Source: Chionoecetes opilio (lineage: Eukaryota; Arthropoda; Malacostraca; Decapoda; Majidae). Taken from it: 64,000 nucleotides of DNA. The translations under genes and the position numbers were made by a program. The stretch lies in the NCBI GenBank assembly GCA_016584305.1, contig JACEEZ010001248.1, positions 1-64,000 on the forward strand. Reading direction: 5' to 3'. This document shows positions 1 through 9,887 of the stretch, piece after piece. Each line of letters begins with the position of its first letter. The stretch's first letter is position 1. The notes below the pieces were generated by a model. That model did not search any database and was not told where the DNA came from. It saw nothing but the letters and a program-made list of their open reading frames with translations.

Positions 1-1132
1 TGGCATAATAAAGGTCCAGGAGGCATTAAACTTTCTTCATTTCTAGGGATCGTTTCATTGATAAAGGATTTTAAATTTCCAATAGTATTGGGGAGATTCC
101 TGTGAAGATCGTGGCGTTATCACTAATTTATGGCCGAAGACAAGATCGTTGAGCTCCAAATCGCCTAACGCCTGTATGAAGTGCTCGGGACTAAAATAAT
201 TTACTAATTATAAATGGACATTTCTTGTAGATACACAGGTGAATAAACCTAATATATATCTTTTTCTTAGGCAGTTTATCTCTTGGAATTATCATTGCCC
301 CGTTATAGTCTATAGTCTACACCAGCGACATCAAAAGGTTTTAATTGTTTCACCCTATCAGAGGGAAGTTCAGTAGGACCAGGATATGACAGGTTGACCC
401 TCATATCTCCCACACCTCTGGCAAGATCTAAGGTAATGTTTTATTACCTGTCTTCCCTGAGGGATCCAATAATGCTTCCTCCTCCTCCTTTTCTTATTAG
501 TCCATGCGCCAGAAACCGAAAAGGTCCTCCCCCTTCTTTATACCTGCCACCATATTTTCATTTACTTTGATGTCTAATCTACAGGAAAAACATTGTTAGT
601 CAAGCTATTTCTGGTTGCTAGTTCCCGTTAATAGATATTACAGATGGCTGCTGGCGGACGGGGGGAAACTGAATACAACACCTTTTTCCAACCAGCAAGA
701 CTAAAAACAAGAGTTGCTTAAATATTTCAAATGTTTTGGGAATGAAAAATCTATTAGAATTGTTATTTTGGGGCTTCAAGGTCTTTTAGTGTGTCAAAAA
801 TCTAGAACCAATGCCAAAATGCGTTAAATCTACGGACATAGTTAAACACTTTGGGTCGCACTACATTAATTACTGATCAACATTATCTTCAAGTTCAGGA
901 AAATGTTCATCACCATGGTTTAAAACTGGAGGTTCAAGCTCTTCAGCTTATATATAATCATCTCCAAAGTTGGCGGGGTTATTGACTAGAATTGACACCA
1001 AGTCCCATGGCATCCTTTCTGGATGCGTCCACAGGAAATCCACTCCCTCTATTTCCTGAACCTAGCCATGTAGAATCGGGTCTGATAGGTAATGGTGTGG
1101 CTCCAGCGACCTCCTCCAAATTGCAGATATTG
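1..1132. other. unassigned sequence
   Basis: No long reading frame, RNA gene or recognisable repeat is visible here on either strand. It lies beyond the 3' end of the minus-strand LINE that begins at about 1133, so it is presumably the genomic site next to that insertion. Confidence 0.5.
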
Positions 1133-2383
1133 TTCATCACAAAGGAATGGCCAAGGACAACAAAATAAAATGCCGGCTTTGTTGCCAGTCCCTATAAAGA
1201 ATACTTTAAGAGAATATAGGAAAAGGGGTGGGGCAATTTAGGTCGAGAGGTGTCTTGTCAATCCTGTCTTGAAAAAAATTATGTCATATGAATGAGAAAA
1301 AATAGAAACAGGAAGAGAGTTCTAGAGTTTACCAGTGAAAGGGATGAAACCATGAATATACTGGTTAACTCTTGCATTATAAATATGGACAGAATTAGGA
1401 TGAGAGGAAGCAGAAAGTCTTGCGCAGTGAGGCCACCGGAGGAGGGGAGGCATGTAGTTAGCAAGTTCAGAAGAGTAGTGAGCATGAAAAAAAAACGGTA
1501 GAAGATAGCAAGAGAAGCAACATTGTAGCGGTGATATAAAGATTGAAGACAGTCAGTCAGAGGAAGGGAGTAGATGAGTAGAAAAACTTTTAACTCTACT
1601 CTGTTTAGGAGAGCTGTATATTTTTTCTTTACATTTATGTCTATAGCACCTGTAGGCAGTGACCTCCAGGGCTCGGATGGTAGACCCTGAAGGTTCACTT
1701 GAGGGCTGTGATGGATGGCTCTCGCCCGTGGTGGCGCAGGCAGAATTGTTATAGTGACGCCTGTGATTAGAGGCTCATGTCCCCCCCCCCCCCCTCCCTG
1801 TGTCCTCCAATGCACTCGCAATCGAAGTTAGAGTTAATGGGCAGCATGTGGGTGTTCTTAGGCCACTCGACGGTGCAGAAAGATTTTAAGTGGATTTTTG
1901 GTTCTTACTCGGGATCGAACTTGGGTCACGAGAACGCCAGTCGGAGACGCTAACCACTCTGCTACCACCTCCCCTACTCCTCTGTATGAGTATAGCCTCC
2001 CCAAACATGAGAGACATTCTCCAAACATGGGCGGATAAGGCCCATGTAGAGAGCAAGAAACTAGTAGGGAGAAAAAAAATGGACTCAGACACCACAGTAA
2101 CCTAACTTCTTAGAAGCAGTTTCAGCAAGATATAAGGTGTAAGATTTCCAGTTCAGATTTCTGGTAAAGGATAGCCCATGAATGTTCATTGTAAAAGAGG
2201 GAGACAGTTCAGTGTCATTGAAGAAAAGAGGATAGTTGTCTAGAAGGTTTTGTCGAGTTAAGATATGTGAAGAAATTGGGTTTTTGAGACATTGATGAAC
2301 AAAACAAGGTTTGCTTTGCCTCAATTAGAAATAATAGATAGATCGGAAGTTAGACGCTTTGTGGCATCTCCGTGAATCACTTA
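1133..2383 (-). pseudogene. jockey-like LINE (family J), copy A, 3' part: RT C-terminus and 3' UTR
   Basis: On the minus strand the broken frames at 2085-2324 and 1279-1821 match the same protein seen more intact at 17848-18537 (block with NYPLFFND, LSFT.NLNWKS, then LLNRVE, LTDCLQSL, NVASLAIFYR). This is the C-terminal part of a non-LTR retrotransposon ORF2 of the jockey/BS type, downstream of the RT catalytic core. The 3' UTR reaches about 1133, where the motif GTTGCCAGTCCCTATAAAGA is shared with the 17.7-kb copy. The coding sequence has stops and frameshifts and is interrupted by a SINE (1620-1981). Its upstream half resumes at 9888 after the 7.5-kb transposon inserted at 2384, and the frame reads through the junction (…IHGDATKRLTSD). 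It is non-functional. The clade assignment is by family resemblance only. Confidence 0.8.
1620..1981 (-). mobile_element. tRNA-derived SINE inserted in LINE J
   Basis: Read on the minus strand, the element starts near 1976 with a tRNA-like head: A-box TAGCAGAGTGG (1954-1964) and B-box GTTCGATCC (1912-1920), i.e. an internal pol III promoter. The body runs leftward and ends in an A-tail (six or seven T on the plus strand at 1621). It interrupts the LINE J sequence exactly: the LINE ends at GAGCTGTAT and resumes at CTGTATGAG. The six-base CTGTAT (1614-1619 and 1982-1987) is a likely target-site duplication. A C-run at 1781-1795 lies inside the body. No protein is encoded. Confidence 0.8.
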
Positions 2384-2633
2384 TAGTCCAGCAGCCAACT
2401 AGCTTAACCTGGAAATGGGGTGTAATAACAAATGGTTTGGTTGATTTGGGTCAACTGAGTCAAATAAATAATAAGAATCGCTTGATGGCACCCTGTCACC
2501 TTTGGTATTTTTCCTAATTTGACTGAAAACCAAAGAGGGTCCGCCATTGTTCTACTGAATATACTATAATTAAGATATCCGGCTTCTAGAGGGATTTTAA
2601 AACAATCTAAAAATGTGTAAACCGGGGCTTAAG
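2384..2633 (+). repeat. left TIR of the TAGTC transposon
   Basis: This arm is the inverted counterpart of 9631-9887. Shared blocks include CGCTTGATG, CCCTGTCAC, ATACTATAATTAA and CGGGGCTT. A few percent to tens of percent of positions differ, so the insertion is not very recent. Confidence 0.8.
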
Positions 2634-2819
2634 CATTGAAATCCAATGGAATAACTTTGTTGTGGATAAGTTGGTGTGGCGTGGTGTGATTATGATCAAT
2701 TATATGGCATGTGAACGCACATTCTCTGCTGCAAAATCAATTTTGTCTCTTTATTTTATCGTCACAGTTTTAATCGAATTTATACTTCTTGGAACCCTAC
2801 TACCACGTTAATTTTTTTT

Positions 2820-2823
2820 TTCT

Positions 2824-2854
<31 letters not shown>

Positions 2855-2920
2855 CTCTTCACTCTATCTTCTTACTCTCCTCCTCTCTCTCTTTCTCTCT
2901 CTCTCTCTCTTCTCTCTTCT

Positions 2921-2967
<47 letters not shown>
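2820..2967. repeat. (CT)n microsatellite, imperfect
   Basis: About 150 bp of nearly pure CT/TCC repeats within the 7.5-kb transposon. Confidence 0.95.
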
Positions 2968-2969
<2 letters not shown>

Positions 2970-3136
2970 TCGTCTCGGTCAGTAAACAGTAAAACAGAAG
3001 AGGAGCCCAATTTTGTGCCTGCGCCCGAGGAATCTCGCCACAATCAGGGTGTTTAGCACATTAGCGAGCGCCGAGCAGGTCATCATTACTCACTTATCAC
3101 CCGAGTGCGAGGCGGGCGGCCACCACATTTGTCTTA

Positions 3137-3515
3137 TCCGGAAGGGGGGAGAATGATGACAAACATACGTAAAAGGTAGGAATGGAAGGGAAATAAAGAG
3201 AGATAAAAGATAAGAATAAAGAGATAGAAGGGAGAGTCGTAAGAAATGGAGAAAGAAAGACAAACGTAAAATAAAAAAGGAGGACTGGAAGGGTATATAG
3301 GTATGAGAAGGGAGAATGATGACAACATAACAAGTAGGAATGGAAGGGGAGGAGGGATAGAAGGGGGAGATTTAAGCAGTGGAAAAAGAAGACAAAGTTA
3401 AAGAAAAGAAGGAGGAATGGAAGGGTAGGGATGAGAAGGGGGAGAATAATGACAAATGTAAATGGTAGGAATGGAAGGTGCATAAAGAGGAGGCATGGAA
3501 GGGAGAGTCTTAAAA
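3137..3515. repeat. purine-rich tandem repeat, three units
   Basis: The phrase GGAGAATGATGACAAACAT followed by GGTAGGAATGGAAGG recurs, with variation, near 3146, 3313 and 3440. This gives three degenerate units of roughly 130-170 bp, strongly G+A on this strand. The frames found on the opposite strand (L/S/F-rich) are products of this composition and are not genes. Confidence 0.7.
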
Positions 3516-3796
3516 AATATATTCTTAAAAAAATCCCCAAACAAAAAAATATTTAAGAGCTCTTATATCTAAAATCCTTAAATACAACATTGCTATATCT
3601 TAAAAAAAGTGCCTAAGAAATATTTAACACACAGTTAGTTAGTTAACTTATTGACAAAGAATTTCCAATTAATACATAATACAAAATACAAAAGATTACA
3701 AAACACAAAATATTATACAAAAAACTATTCAGATTATCATTTGTCCAAACAAAACAAAAATATCATTTTTTCCAAGTAGAAGGTAATACATATATT

Positions 3797-4201
3797 CTAA
3801 GCAAAATTTATAAGCACTTCATGTACGTAATCACATAATTCACATACATATGTGTCCTCATTCAATAGGTTGGTAATATTAGAAAACGATAACATGTTGA
3901 ACCTTACGCGGCAGTAGGCAGACAGGGGACAATCTATCAAAACATGTTGTTCTGTTTGCACCTGTTCACCATCACACTGACACACGCGTTGGTCAGCAGG
4001 TGTGCGACTCCACCTCCCTACTTCTATCTTAAGATTGTGAGACATAAGTCTGAGTCTGGTAAATGATTCACGTTTGTAGTCTTGGATGAATCTATCGGTT
4101 CGATACACTTGGTGCACTGTCATGGATGGGTTCAGGTCTGTGATATATGTTGTGAGCTTTGTTGCACCGGCTGCTCTTTCCTGCACATATCTCACAACAC
4201 T
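3797..4201 (-). pseudogene. LINE K C-terminal region with Cys/His motif
   Basis: The minus-strand frame encodes about 135 residues ending at a natural stop near 3797. A motif CQCDG…EQHVLIDCPL matches the Cys-x-Cys…His…Cys pattern found at the C-terminus of many jockey/RTE-type ORF2 proteins, thought to bind RNA or DNA. The first residues of this open frame come from the MITE TIR, not from the LINE. With the MITE removed (one ATTT kept), the frame continues upstream into 4882 (…DPLNSVVRY), so the break is caused by the insertion. Confidence 0.75.
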
Positions 4202-4205
4202 ATTT

Positions 4206-4316
4206 GAGGCGTCCCGCATTAGAAGGGCCGCTCAGACCATTCTGCCAAAATCGATATTACAGTGTATATCACTCTATTGAGGTCTTAACTTTCGTCTGGG
4301 AGTGGATGAGTGTCCT

Positions 4317-4391
<75 letters not shown>

Positions 4392-4877
4392 TAGTAGTGA
4401 TAGTAATATAAGATGTAATTTTTTTTAATAGTTACTACTACTACTAGTAGTTTTAATACTACTCCTACTACTACTAGAGGTAACTGGAGAGCGGCCCTTA
4501 AGCCAACGCACTGTTTCTTCACCATTTTTTCCACTTTATGTTATTGTTAATATTGTTATTTGTGTTTTTATGTTCCAATATTAACGAATTACCATTATTG
4601 TGCAGTATTAAGAAAAAAAGCACTCAAAACTTCGTTGAACTTCCGAAACCATAACACAGTATGCCAAACTATGCAACAATTTGGTAGTGAATATCACGCA
4701 TCTCGAACATTTTTTGAGCCATCGTGATTGTGATTGCCTACCAGTTTTTTGAGACTAAGTTCATTGTCATAGCATAATTAATAAGAAAGTTATGGTTGTC
4801 AGAAGTTCGCCAACTTTAAACGCATTTTTCTCACTTTTTTATTTGGCGCGAGCGGCCCTTCTAATGCGGGACGCCTC
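4206..4877. mobile_element. 672-bp MITE with perfect 28-bp TIRs and ATTT target duplication
   Basis: 4206-4233 and 4850-4877 are perfect inverted copies of 28 bases beginning GAGGCGTCCCGCATTAGAAG. ATTT lies directly outside both ends (4202-4205 and 4878-4881). The host LINE K frame is restored across the joined site, so the boundaries are firm. The interior holds a T-run of about 72 bases (4318-4389) and a GTAGTAG/CTACTACT palindromic stretch (4391-4470); no transposase frame is present. The copy is non-autonomous. Four-base duplications occur in Chapaev and Academ-like groups, but I cannot assign the family from the terminus. Confidence 0.85.
4318..4389. repeat. poly-T run
   Basis: About 72 consecutive T inside the MITE. 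The length may be unstable or a sequencing estimate. Confidence 0.9.
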
Positions 4878-5507
4878 ATTTAATGGATCCATATTATTGT
4901 CCCAAACAGCTGATCTTTCCATGAACCGGAAACCAGGTGTATTCGCTTGCCTGCAAAGATTTTATACAAAGTGGTAAGGTTGGTCCATGTCTATGTCTGC
5001 ATGTTTCCTTTGGATATACTTAAAACTTTTCTTTTCAACGAGGTGTTGCACTGGGGGAATACCGGCTTCTATCATACATAGATTCATGCTAGTATTTTGC
5101 CGTACACCAAGCAGACATTTCACTAATTTATTATATTGTTTTTCCAGTCCTTTCGTTTTCTTTGTTAACCACGATTCCGAGCTATACAATAATGAACTCA
5201 TCACTGCTGCTTCGAAAACAACTTTCTTATATACAAATGGCATCTGAGTGCTGCTTGCACAGAAAATGGAGAATTTGTTCACTACTGCTTCACTTGCAGC
5301 TTCATGCAGTATCACGATATCGTCCATCTTGGCAGAATCAGTGAACCATGCCCCAAGGTACAAGTACTTAGAGGCATAGCTCACGCTCACTCCTTCACTC
5401 AACAAACACTGTCTATCATAGTCCTCTCCATTAATAACAAAAAACTTTGTCTTATTTTCATTAATGACCATACCACTTCCCTACAAAAGTGACATATAAC
5501 CTCAAGC
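4878..5507 (-). pseudogene. LINE K reverse transcriptase, C-terminal part
   Basis: The minus-strand frame 4962-5471 (about 169 codons) carries the post-catalytic RT block: SKYLYLGAWF (the Y-L-G motif after the active site) and SSLLYSSESW (equivalent to LLYGCETW in RTE-type proteins). It ends at a premature stop near 4962, after which coding resemblance continues to the MITE edge. Upstream it is cut by the RTE-like insertion at 5519 and continues at 7218. It belongs to the same protein as the fragments on either side. Confidence 0.8.
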
Positions 5508-5509
5508 TT

Positions 5510-5538
5510 CTTCACACAGTACTTTGTACTGTGTGAAG
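5510..5538. repeat. hairpin at the 5' junction of RTE copy 1
   Basis: CTTCACACAGTAC, a TTT loop, then the exact reverse complement GTACTGTGTGAAG: a 13-bp perfect stem. Its left arm overlaps the target-site duplication (5508-5518), so flanking target sequence has been copied in inverse orientation between the site and the LINE 5' end. Confidence 0.85.
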
Positions 5539-7206
5539 TAGTACAAAGTACTGAGTACTTTGGGCAGTTGTTCACGGTGGACCCTCCAACTGAGCAGCTT
5601 CACACCACTGGGTTACAGGCAGTGGATGCCGATCCTCCCATTGACGAAACCGCACCCTCTCTTGACGAAGTCAGAGAGACTGTAGCAAAGTTGAAGGGTG
5701 GAAAGGCAGCTGGTGTTTGTAATATCAGTGCGGAGCTCCTCAAAGCTGGGGGTGAGGCCATGATCCGCGGGTTGCATGCTGTCCTGACTGCCGTGTGGCA
5801 ATCAGGTACCATTCCTCCTGACTGGAAAAGGGGGCTGGTCGTCCCTATCTGGAAAGGGAAAGGGGACCGTCAGGACTGCAACAATTACCGCGGTATTACA
5901 CTGCTCAGCGTACCAGGCAAGGTGCTTGCCCATCTATTGCTGACACGAATTCGCAGTCATCTGGTGAAGCATCAGAGACCTCAGCAGTCTGGGTTCACGC
6001 CTGGTAAGTCAACAACGGACCGTATCCTAGCGCTTCGTGTCCTGGTGGAACGCCGACGTGAGTTTCGACAGGGGATGCTTGCAGCCTATGTTGATCTCAA
6101 GAAGGCGTTTGACTCAGTGCATCGTGAGTCACTCTGGGATCTTCTGCGACTTCGAGGGATTCCTGCAAGGACTATTGGTTTGATAACTGGTCTGTATTCT
6201 GGGACTGAGAGTGCTGTGAAGTGTGGGGCAGGTGTATCCAGCTTCTTTCCTGTGAATACAGGAGTGAGGCAAGGGTGCGTCCTTGCCCCATCACTTTTCA
6301 ACGCTTGTATGGACTGGGTATTGGACAAGGTTGTAGATCAAAGTGATTGTGGAGCATCCATCGGCAACACCAAGATCACTGATCTTGTTTTTGCCGATGA
6401 TGCAGTAATCTTTGCTGAGTCGCTGGAGGTCCTGGTGATGGCTCTCGAGGCGCTGCACGAGGAGGCAAAGCCTTTGGGATTTGAGGTCTCCTGGCTCAAG
6501 ACCAAGGTCCAGGTATTTGGAGACTTACTAGATGAAGCAGTACAGTCTGTTCATGCGTGTGGCGAGGACATTGAGATCTTGGAAAGTTTTACATACCTTG
6601 GTAGCGCAGTCCATAATGACGGCGGGTCACGTCAAGAAGTCTTACGGCGGATTGGCATAGCCCACGGTGTTATGGACTCGCTCAGCGGGAGTATTTGGCG
6701 TTGTCGGTACCTGTGCAGGAGGACAAAGATCCGGATCTTCAAGTCGCTTGTGATCCCTGTCTTACTCTATGGTTGTGAGACATGGACACTAAATAGTGAC
6801 TTGAAGAGACGAATCAATGCCTTTGGTAATAAGTGTCTTCGCAGAATCATGGGGTATCGCTGGGATGATTGCGTGTCAAATCAGCGATTGCACCGTGAGA
6901 CTGAATCGAGGCCTATTACCTGCATAGTCCGTCAGCGCCAACTTCGGCTATATGGGCATGTGGCACGCTACCCTGAAACCGATCCTTCCCATCGGGTTGT
7001 ATCTGTAAGAGACAATCCGGCGTGGAGGAGGCCAAGGGGGCGCCCACAAGGCTCGTGGCTGGGGCAAGTTGATGTTTCTTGTCGAGAGCTGCTTGGTATG
7101 GGAAAGGAGCCTGCATGGGAACTCGCGCGTGGTGACCCCCGGGAGTGGTGTCGTAGGGTGGGCGAGGCGACGCGCCCCCCGGCGTATGCCCCCAATGATT
7201 GATTGA
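5519..7206 (+). mobile_element. 5'-truncated RTE-like LINE, copy 1
   Basis: Bounded by the 11-base duplication TTCTTCACACA (5508-5518 and 7207-7217). The 3' end finishes in TGATTGATTGA, the short tandem 3' tail usual for RTE elements rather than poly-A. The 5' end is truncated within ORF2 just before the RT domain and carries an inverted hairpin. A nearly identical copy lies at 13809-15434 and a 3'-terminal piece at 47406-47826, so this family is young and abundant. It sits inside LINE K in the opposite orientation. Confidence 0.9.
5568..7202 (+). CDS. RTE-like LINE ORF2: reverse transcriptase and C-terminal region (5'-truncated, frame open)
   Basis: An uninterrupted frame of about 544 codons runs from the truncation point to TGA at 7200-7202; there is no proper ATG because the N-terminal endonuclease part is missing. 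RT motifs in order: KGGKAAG, NNYRGITLLSV, QQSGFTPGKSTTDR, AYVDLKKAFDSVHR (motif A), NTGVRQGCVLAP (motif B), FADDAVIF (motif C, codons at 6390-6401) and FTYLGS (motif D region). LLYGCETW and LYGHVARY follow in the C-terminal region typical of RTE/CFDP2-like proteins. In a full element this enzyme would prime cDNA synthesis on nicked target DNA; here the endonuclease is absent. The intact frame suggests recent insertion. Confidence 0.9.
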   Translation: MFTVDPPTEQLHTTGLQAVDADPPIDETAPSLDEVRETVAKLKGGKAAGVCNISAELLKAGGEAMIRGLHAVLTAVWQSGTIPPDWKRGLVVPIWKGKGDRQDCNNYRGITLLSVPGKVLAHLLLTRIRSHLVKHQRPQQSGFTPGKSTTDRILALRVLVERRREFRQGMLAAYVDLKKAFDSVHRESLWDLLRLRGIPARTIGLITGLYSGTESAVKCGAGVSSFFPVNTGVRQGCVLAPSLFNACMDWVLDKVVDQSDCGASIGNTKITDLVFADDAVIFAESLEVLVMALEALHEEAKPLGFEVSWLKTKVQVFGDLLDEAVQSVHACGEDIEILESFTYLGSAVHNDGGSRQEVLRRIGIAHGVMDSLSGSIWRCRYLCRRTKIRIFKSLVIPVLLYGCETWTLNSDLKRRINAFGNKCLRRIMGYRWDDCVSNQRLHRETESRPITCIVRQRQLRLYGHVARYPETDPSHRVVSVRDNPAWRRPRGRPQGSWLGQVDVSCRELLGMGKEPAWELARGDPREWCRRVGEATRPPAYAPND

Positions 7207-7217
7207 TTCTTCACACA

Positions 7218-8203
7218 CATCTCACGACTTGTAGCAAATATCACAGCATCGTCCATCAACAGTAACGTGTGCAAACTACCTAAAAATCCATCCGTTGCCA
7301 CTGCTCTTTTCAACATCTGTACCATCTGATCAATGTATAGGATAAACAATAAGCAGCTGGAAGGAGCCCCCTGAAGAACCCCAATCGACGCGTCTACAAT
7401 TGCAGACTTAAGAATGTTCTTGGTGCACTTGTACATTGCTTTGATCGCCTGCAGCATTACTTTACCACACCCCATCTCCCTGAGACGTTCGATTAACTTC
7501 ATCCGGGGGACTCTATCGTAAGCTTTACTAAAATCTACAAATAAAACATACAATTTTTCCCTTTTGAATACAGACAGCATAATTACATAATAATCTTAAA
7601 GTTAAGATCTGTTCTACACAGTCTCTGTTCTTCTGAGCTCCCGCTTGACATTTATCTATAAAGCACCAAAGTTTCATTCTATTGAGTAACATTGTGTCAT
7701 AAATTTTGGCAAGTGTATCCATTATACTAATCCCTCTATAATTATTACATATCAAAGAATTTCCTGACTTCAACAACACTACAAGTTTACTATAACACCA
7801 TGACATCGGGTAGTAACAGCGTGTAAATACAATGTTGAATATTGCTAAAATAAACAAAAACCATGGAAAATATACCAAACACAGGAAGTTTTCTAATGAT
7901 ACCTGGGCATATACCACTGTAACTTTTGTTGAGGTTCAGACTGTCCACCGCTTCGCTCAACTCGTTAGCAGTAAACGGGTCATCTAGCACTGGTATATAA
8001 GGTGCATTTCCAACGTCATTGTTTTCAATTCTTTCTACATTGGGAGGGTTCAATAAATTTTCAAAATGCGCTTTGAATTGTTCATCTTTTGGTTGCTTTA
8101 CATTTTCTTCTTCAACCCCTCCTTTCCAGTTTATGGATTTCCATATCAGTCTATTATCCCTAGTGTCTAAAGACGTTTCCACCGCGGTTGTGTCTCGTCC
8201 CAC
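7218..8203 (-). pseudogene. LINE K reverse transcriptase core, frameshifted
   Basis: On the minus strand 7790-8203, 7528-7917 and 7218-7580 are successive overlapping frames of one protein. They contain NNYRGISIMD, an AGAQKNRDCVEQI block, FVDFSKAYDRVPR (motif A), LQGAPSSCLLF (motif B) and MDDAVIFA (motif C, first residue changed from the usual F/Y-A-D-D). At least two frameshifts and a stop separate the parts, so no enzyme can be made. The 3' continuation is displaced to 5507 by the RTE insertion. The region between 7917 and 8203 is the linker between endonuclease and RT. Confidence 0.85.
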
Positions 8204-8990
8204 CCGTGTTGCGCGTTGGAGTGTGGCCTGGTGAAGGTGGCGGCGATGTCCATAATTGCCCGGGAGCCCCCAGCGATGACTTGCTCCACGTCCACACTCT
8301 CGCCATCCACCACGAAGTCTGGAGGGGCTATCTCCTGTAGTGCGTTAGCCAAGCCTTCGACGTCAATACCCTTATAGTTTACGCTCTTCTGTAACTTATG
8401 TTGTGGCGTAGGCTTGTACTGTTGTCCCAATGCTGACGCCCTCTGGAACAATTCGATTGGTGAAACCGTTGTCAAGTTTTCTGTATCCAGCGTAGTAGTG
8501 AGCGGCGCGTGGTCGGAGCCCGGGATGTCATGGTGCACGTTAATATCCTTTATGAGACCAATACAGTTACCTTTTACAATGCATAGATCAATCTCTGATA
8601 TCCAGGTCGAGCGCCTTCTGAATGAAAATTCACCTCCCAAATTTCTTCCTTCGTGGTGTAGGTGGTTGGCAACGACCATACCGTTGTTGTTGCATACATT
8701 CACCAGCGTCCTACCGTGGCTGTTGACAAAGTCGTCCTTCACTCCTCGATACTGGTAAAGGTTGCCGCTGGTGTCTGTGATGCTCGGCGTACCCTCTCCT
8801 GCGTTGAAATCGCCCATCGCGATGACATTTCCAGCCTCACACAAGCAGTAGCGAGATCAGTTAATTCCCTCTGCTCGCCTGACCAACTCACTGACTGACT
8901 GATCTGTGTGGTCGGCAAGGAGCAGCGCCAGTCTACCCTCGACTGCCCTCACCTGTGCCTCGCTAATTGCTCATTAAGGCAGACAACCAC
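8167..8990 (-). pseudogene. LINE K APE-type endonuclease, C-terminal part
   Basis: The minus-strand frame 8167-8844 has the diagnostic exonuclease-endonuclease-phosphatase motifs: GDFNAG near the right end, a T..SEIDLCIV block, and PGSDHAPL with the catalytic Asp-His. In a live LINE this domain nicks the target. The resemblance continues upstream in another frame to about 8990 (LLADHTDQ), where it stops, so the N-terminal catalytic residues are absent. It is contiguous with the RT fragments at lower coordinates. Confidence 0.85.
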
Positions 8991-9227
8991 AGCCAGCACA
9001 GGGAGGCTAATTACCTGCATCCCACTCACCACTCGCCTCCCCTTGGACAACTGTTTCCTTTCCATCCTTCCCTTTTCCATTTGTTAGTCTTTCTCTCCTA
9101 TGATAGTCACTCCTTACCATCTCTATCCTTCCAAGTTCCATTCCTCCTTTTTTACTTTGTTTGTCTTCTCTCTCCACTATTTAAATAAGGGGTTTTTTAG
9201 ATTTTTTTATCTTTATTTACCACTTGG

Positions 9228-9332
9228 CAGAGAGAGAGAGAGAGAGAGAGATATTTTCACTTATTTTCTAACGTTTCTCACACGGTATTTCTTATGTGTT
9301 TGTTTTATTCAATTATGAGTTTTTTAGCACTT

Positions 9333-9370
<38 letters not shown>

Positions 9371-9480
9371 CACTTATTTTCTCCCACGTTTAAATCCCAG
9401 CTCCCAATATTTACCTCAGCTTCTGGAAATATGGAGAGAGAAAACTTTTAAACAGAGAAAGAGAGAGAGAGAGAGAGAGG
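9228..9480. repeat. (GA)n microsatellites in a ~100-bp local duplication
   Basis: Two units with the same frame, CACTTGGCAGAGAGAG… then TTTTCACTTATTTTCT, start at 9222 and 9328; a third (GA)n tract lies at 9457-9480. The preceding 8991-9227 is C/T-rich without recognisable content. Confidence 0.85.
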
Positions 9481-9630
9481 GAAAAATGTAAAAGGTATAT
9501 AAAGGTACAATAAAAAGACAGGAATTGGCCCACACACAAAAAAGTACGTATGGCCAGGTTTGCCTTGTGACCACAGCGGCTGTAAACGAAAATAAACTCA
9601 ACTCTCGACCTCTTTCTTGTCCTTCTGGTC

Positions 9631-9887
9631 TTAAAGCCCCGTTAAAACATTTCAGATTGGTTTAAAATCCCTTCTAGAATCCGATATATATTAATTATAG
9701 TATATTCAATAGAACACTGGCGGCCATCTTGGTTTTATGCAAATTAGAAAAAAAGCCCAAATGTGACAGGGGGTCATCAAGCGGATGGTTAATATTTATG
9801 GTCTCAGTGACCCAAATAAATAAAAAAACATTGTATATACTCTACTTCCAGGTATACCCCTAAAATCCCATTTGGCTGCCAGACTAT
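9631..9887 (-). repeat. right TIR of the TAGTC transposon
   Basis: Reverse complement counterpart of 2384-2633, ending TGGCTGCCAGACTA directly before the TTA duplication at 9888-9890. Confidence 0.8.

Larger units (their letters stand above)
3541..8990 (-). mobile_element. APE-type non-LTR retrotransposon 'LINE K', decayed, split by two insertions
   Basis: Read from right to left, the fragments give an endonuclease (8167-8990), an RT core (7218-8203), the RT C-terminal part (4878-5507) and a Cys/His C-terminal region (3797-4201), the order of a LINE ORF2. The remaining 3' side (3541-3796) is A/T-rich and probably 3' UTR. Two later elements interrupt it: a MITE at 4206-4877 and an RTE-like LINE at 5519-7206. 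Several stops and frameshifts show it is dead. Its 5' end fades near 8990, so the N-terminal part of the endonuclease or ORF1 is missing. Confidence 0.8.
2384..9887. mobile_element. 7.5-kb DNA transposon with ~250-bp TIRs (TAGTC family), TTA target duplication
   Basis: The two ends are inverted copies: TAGTCCAGCAGCCA at 2384 and the reverse complement TAGTCTGGCAGCCA ending at 9887, with similarity continuing for about 250 bp inward. TTA flanks both ends directly (2381-2383 and 9888-9890). Removing the element and one TTA joins two halves of the minus-strand LINE J in frame, which defines it as one insertion. The same terminus and a 3-bp duplication (CAT) occur for the 29778-31352 element. No transposase is recognisable inside; the interior holds a (CT)n tract, a purine-rich tandem repeat and LINE K with its own insertions. 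It is therefore a non-autonomous or gutted copy. The superfamily is unresolved (3-bp duplications are used by CACTA and PIF/Harbinger elements). Confidence 0.8.

Noticed and set aside
3097..3540. 147-codon L/F/S-rich frame that looks like a membrane protein
   Set aside because: It is the antisense of a purine-rich tandem repeat; the hydrophobic pattern is compositional.
4159..4428. 89-codon frame with a long Phe run
   Set aside because: The run is the 72-base poly-T inside the MITE.
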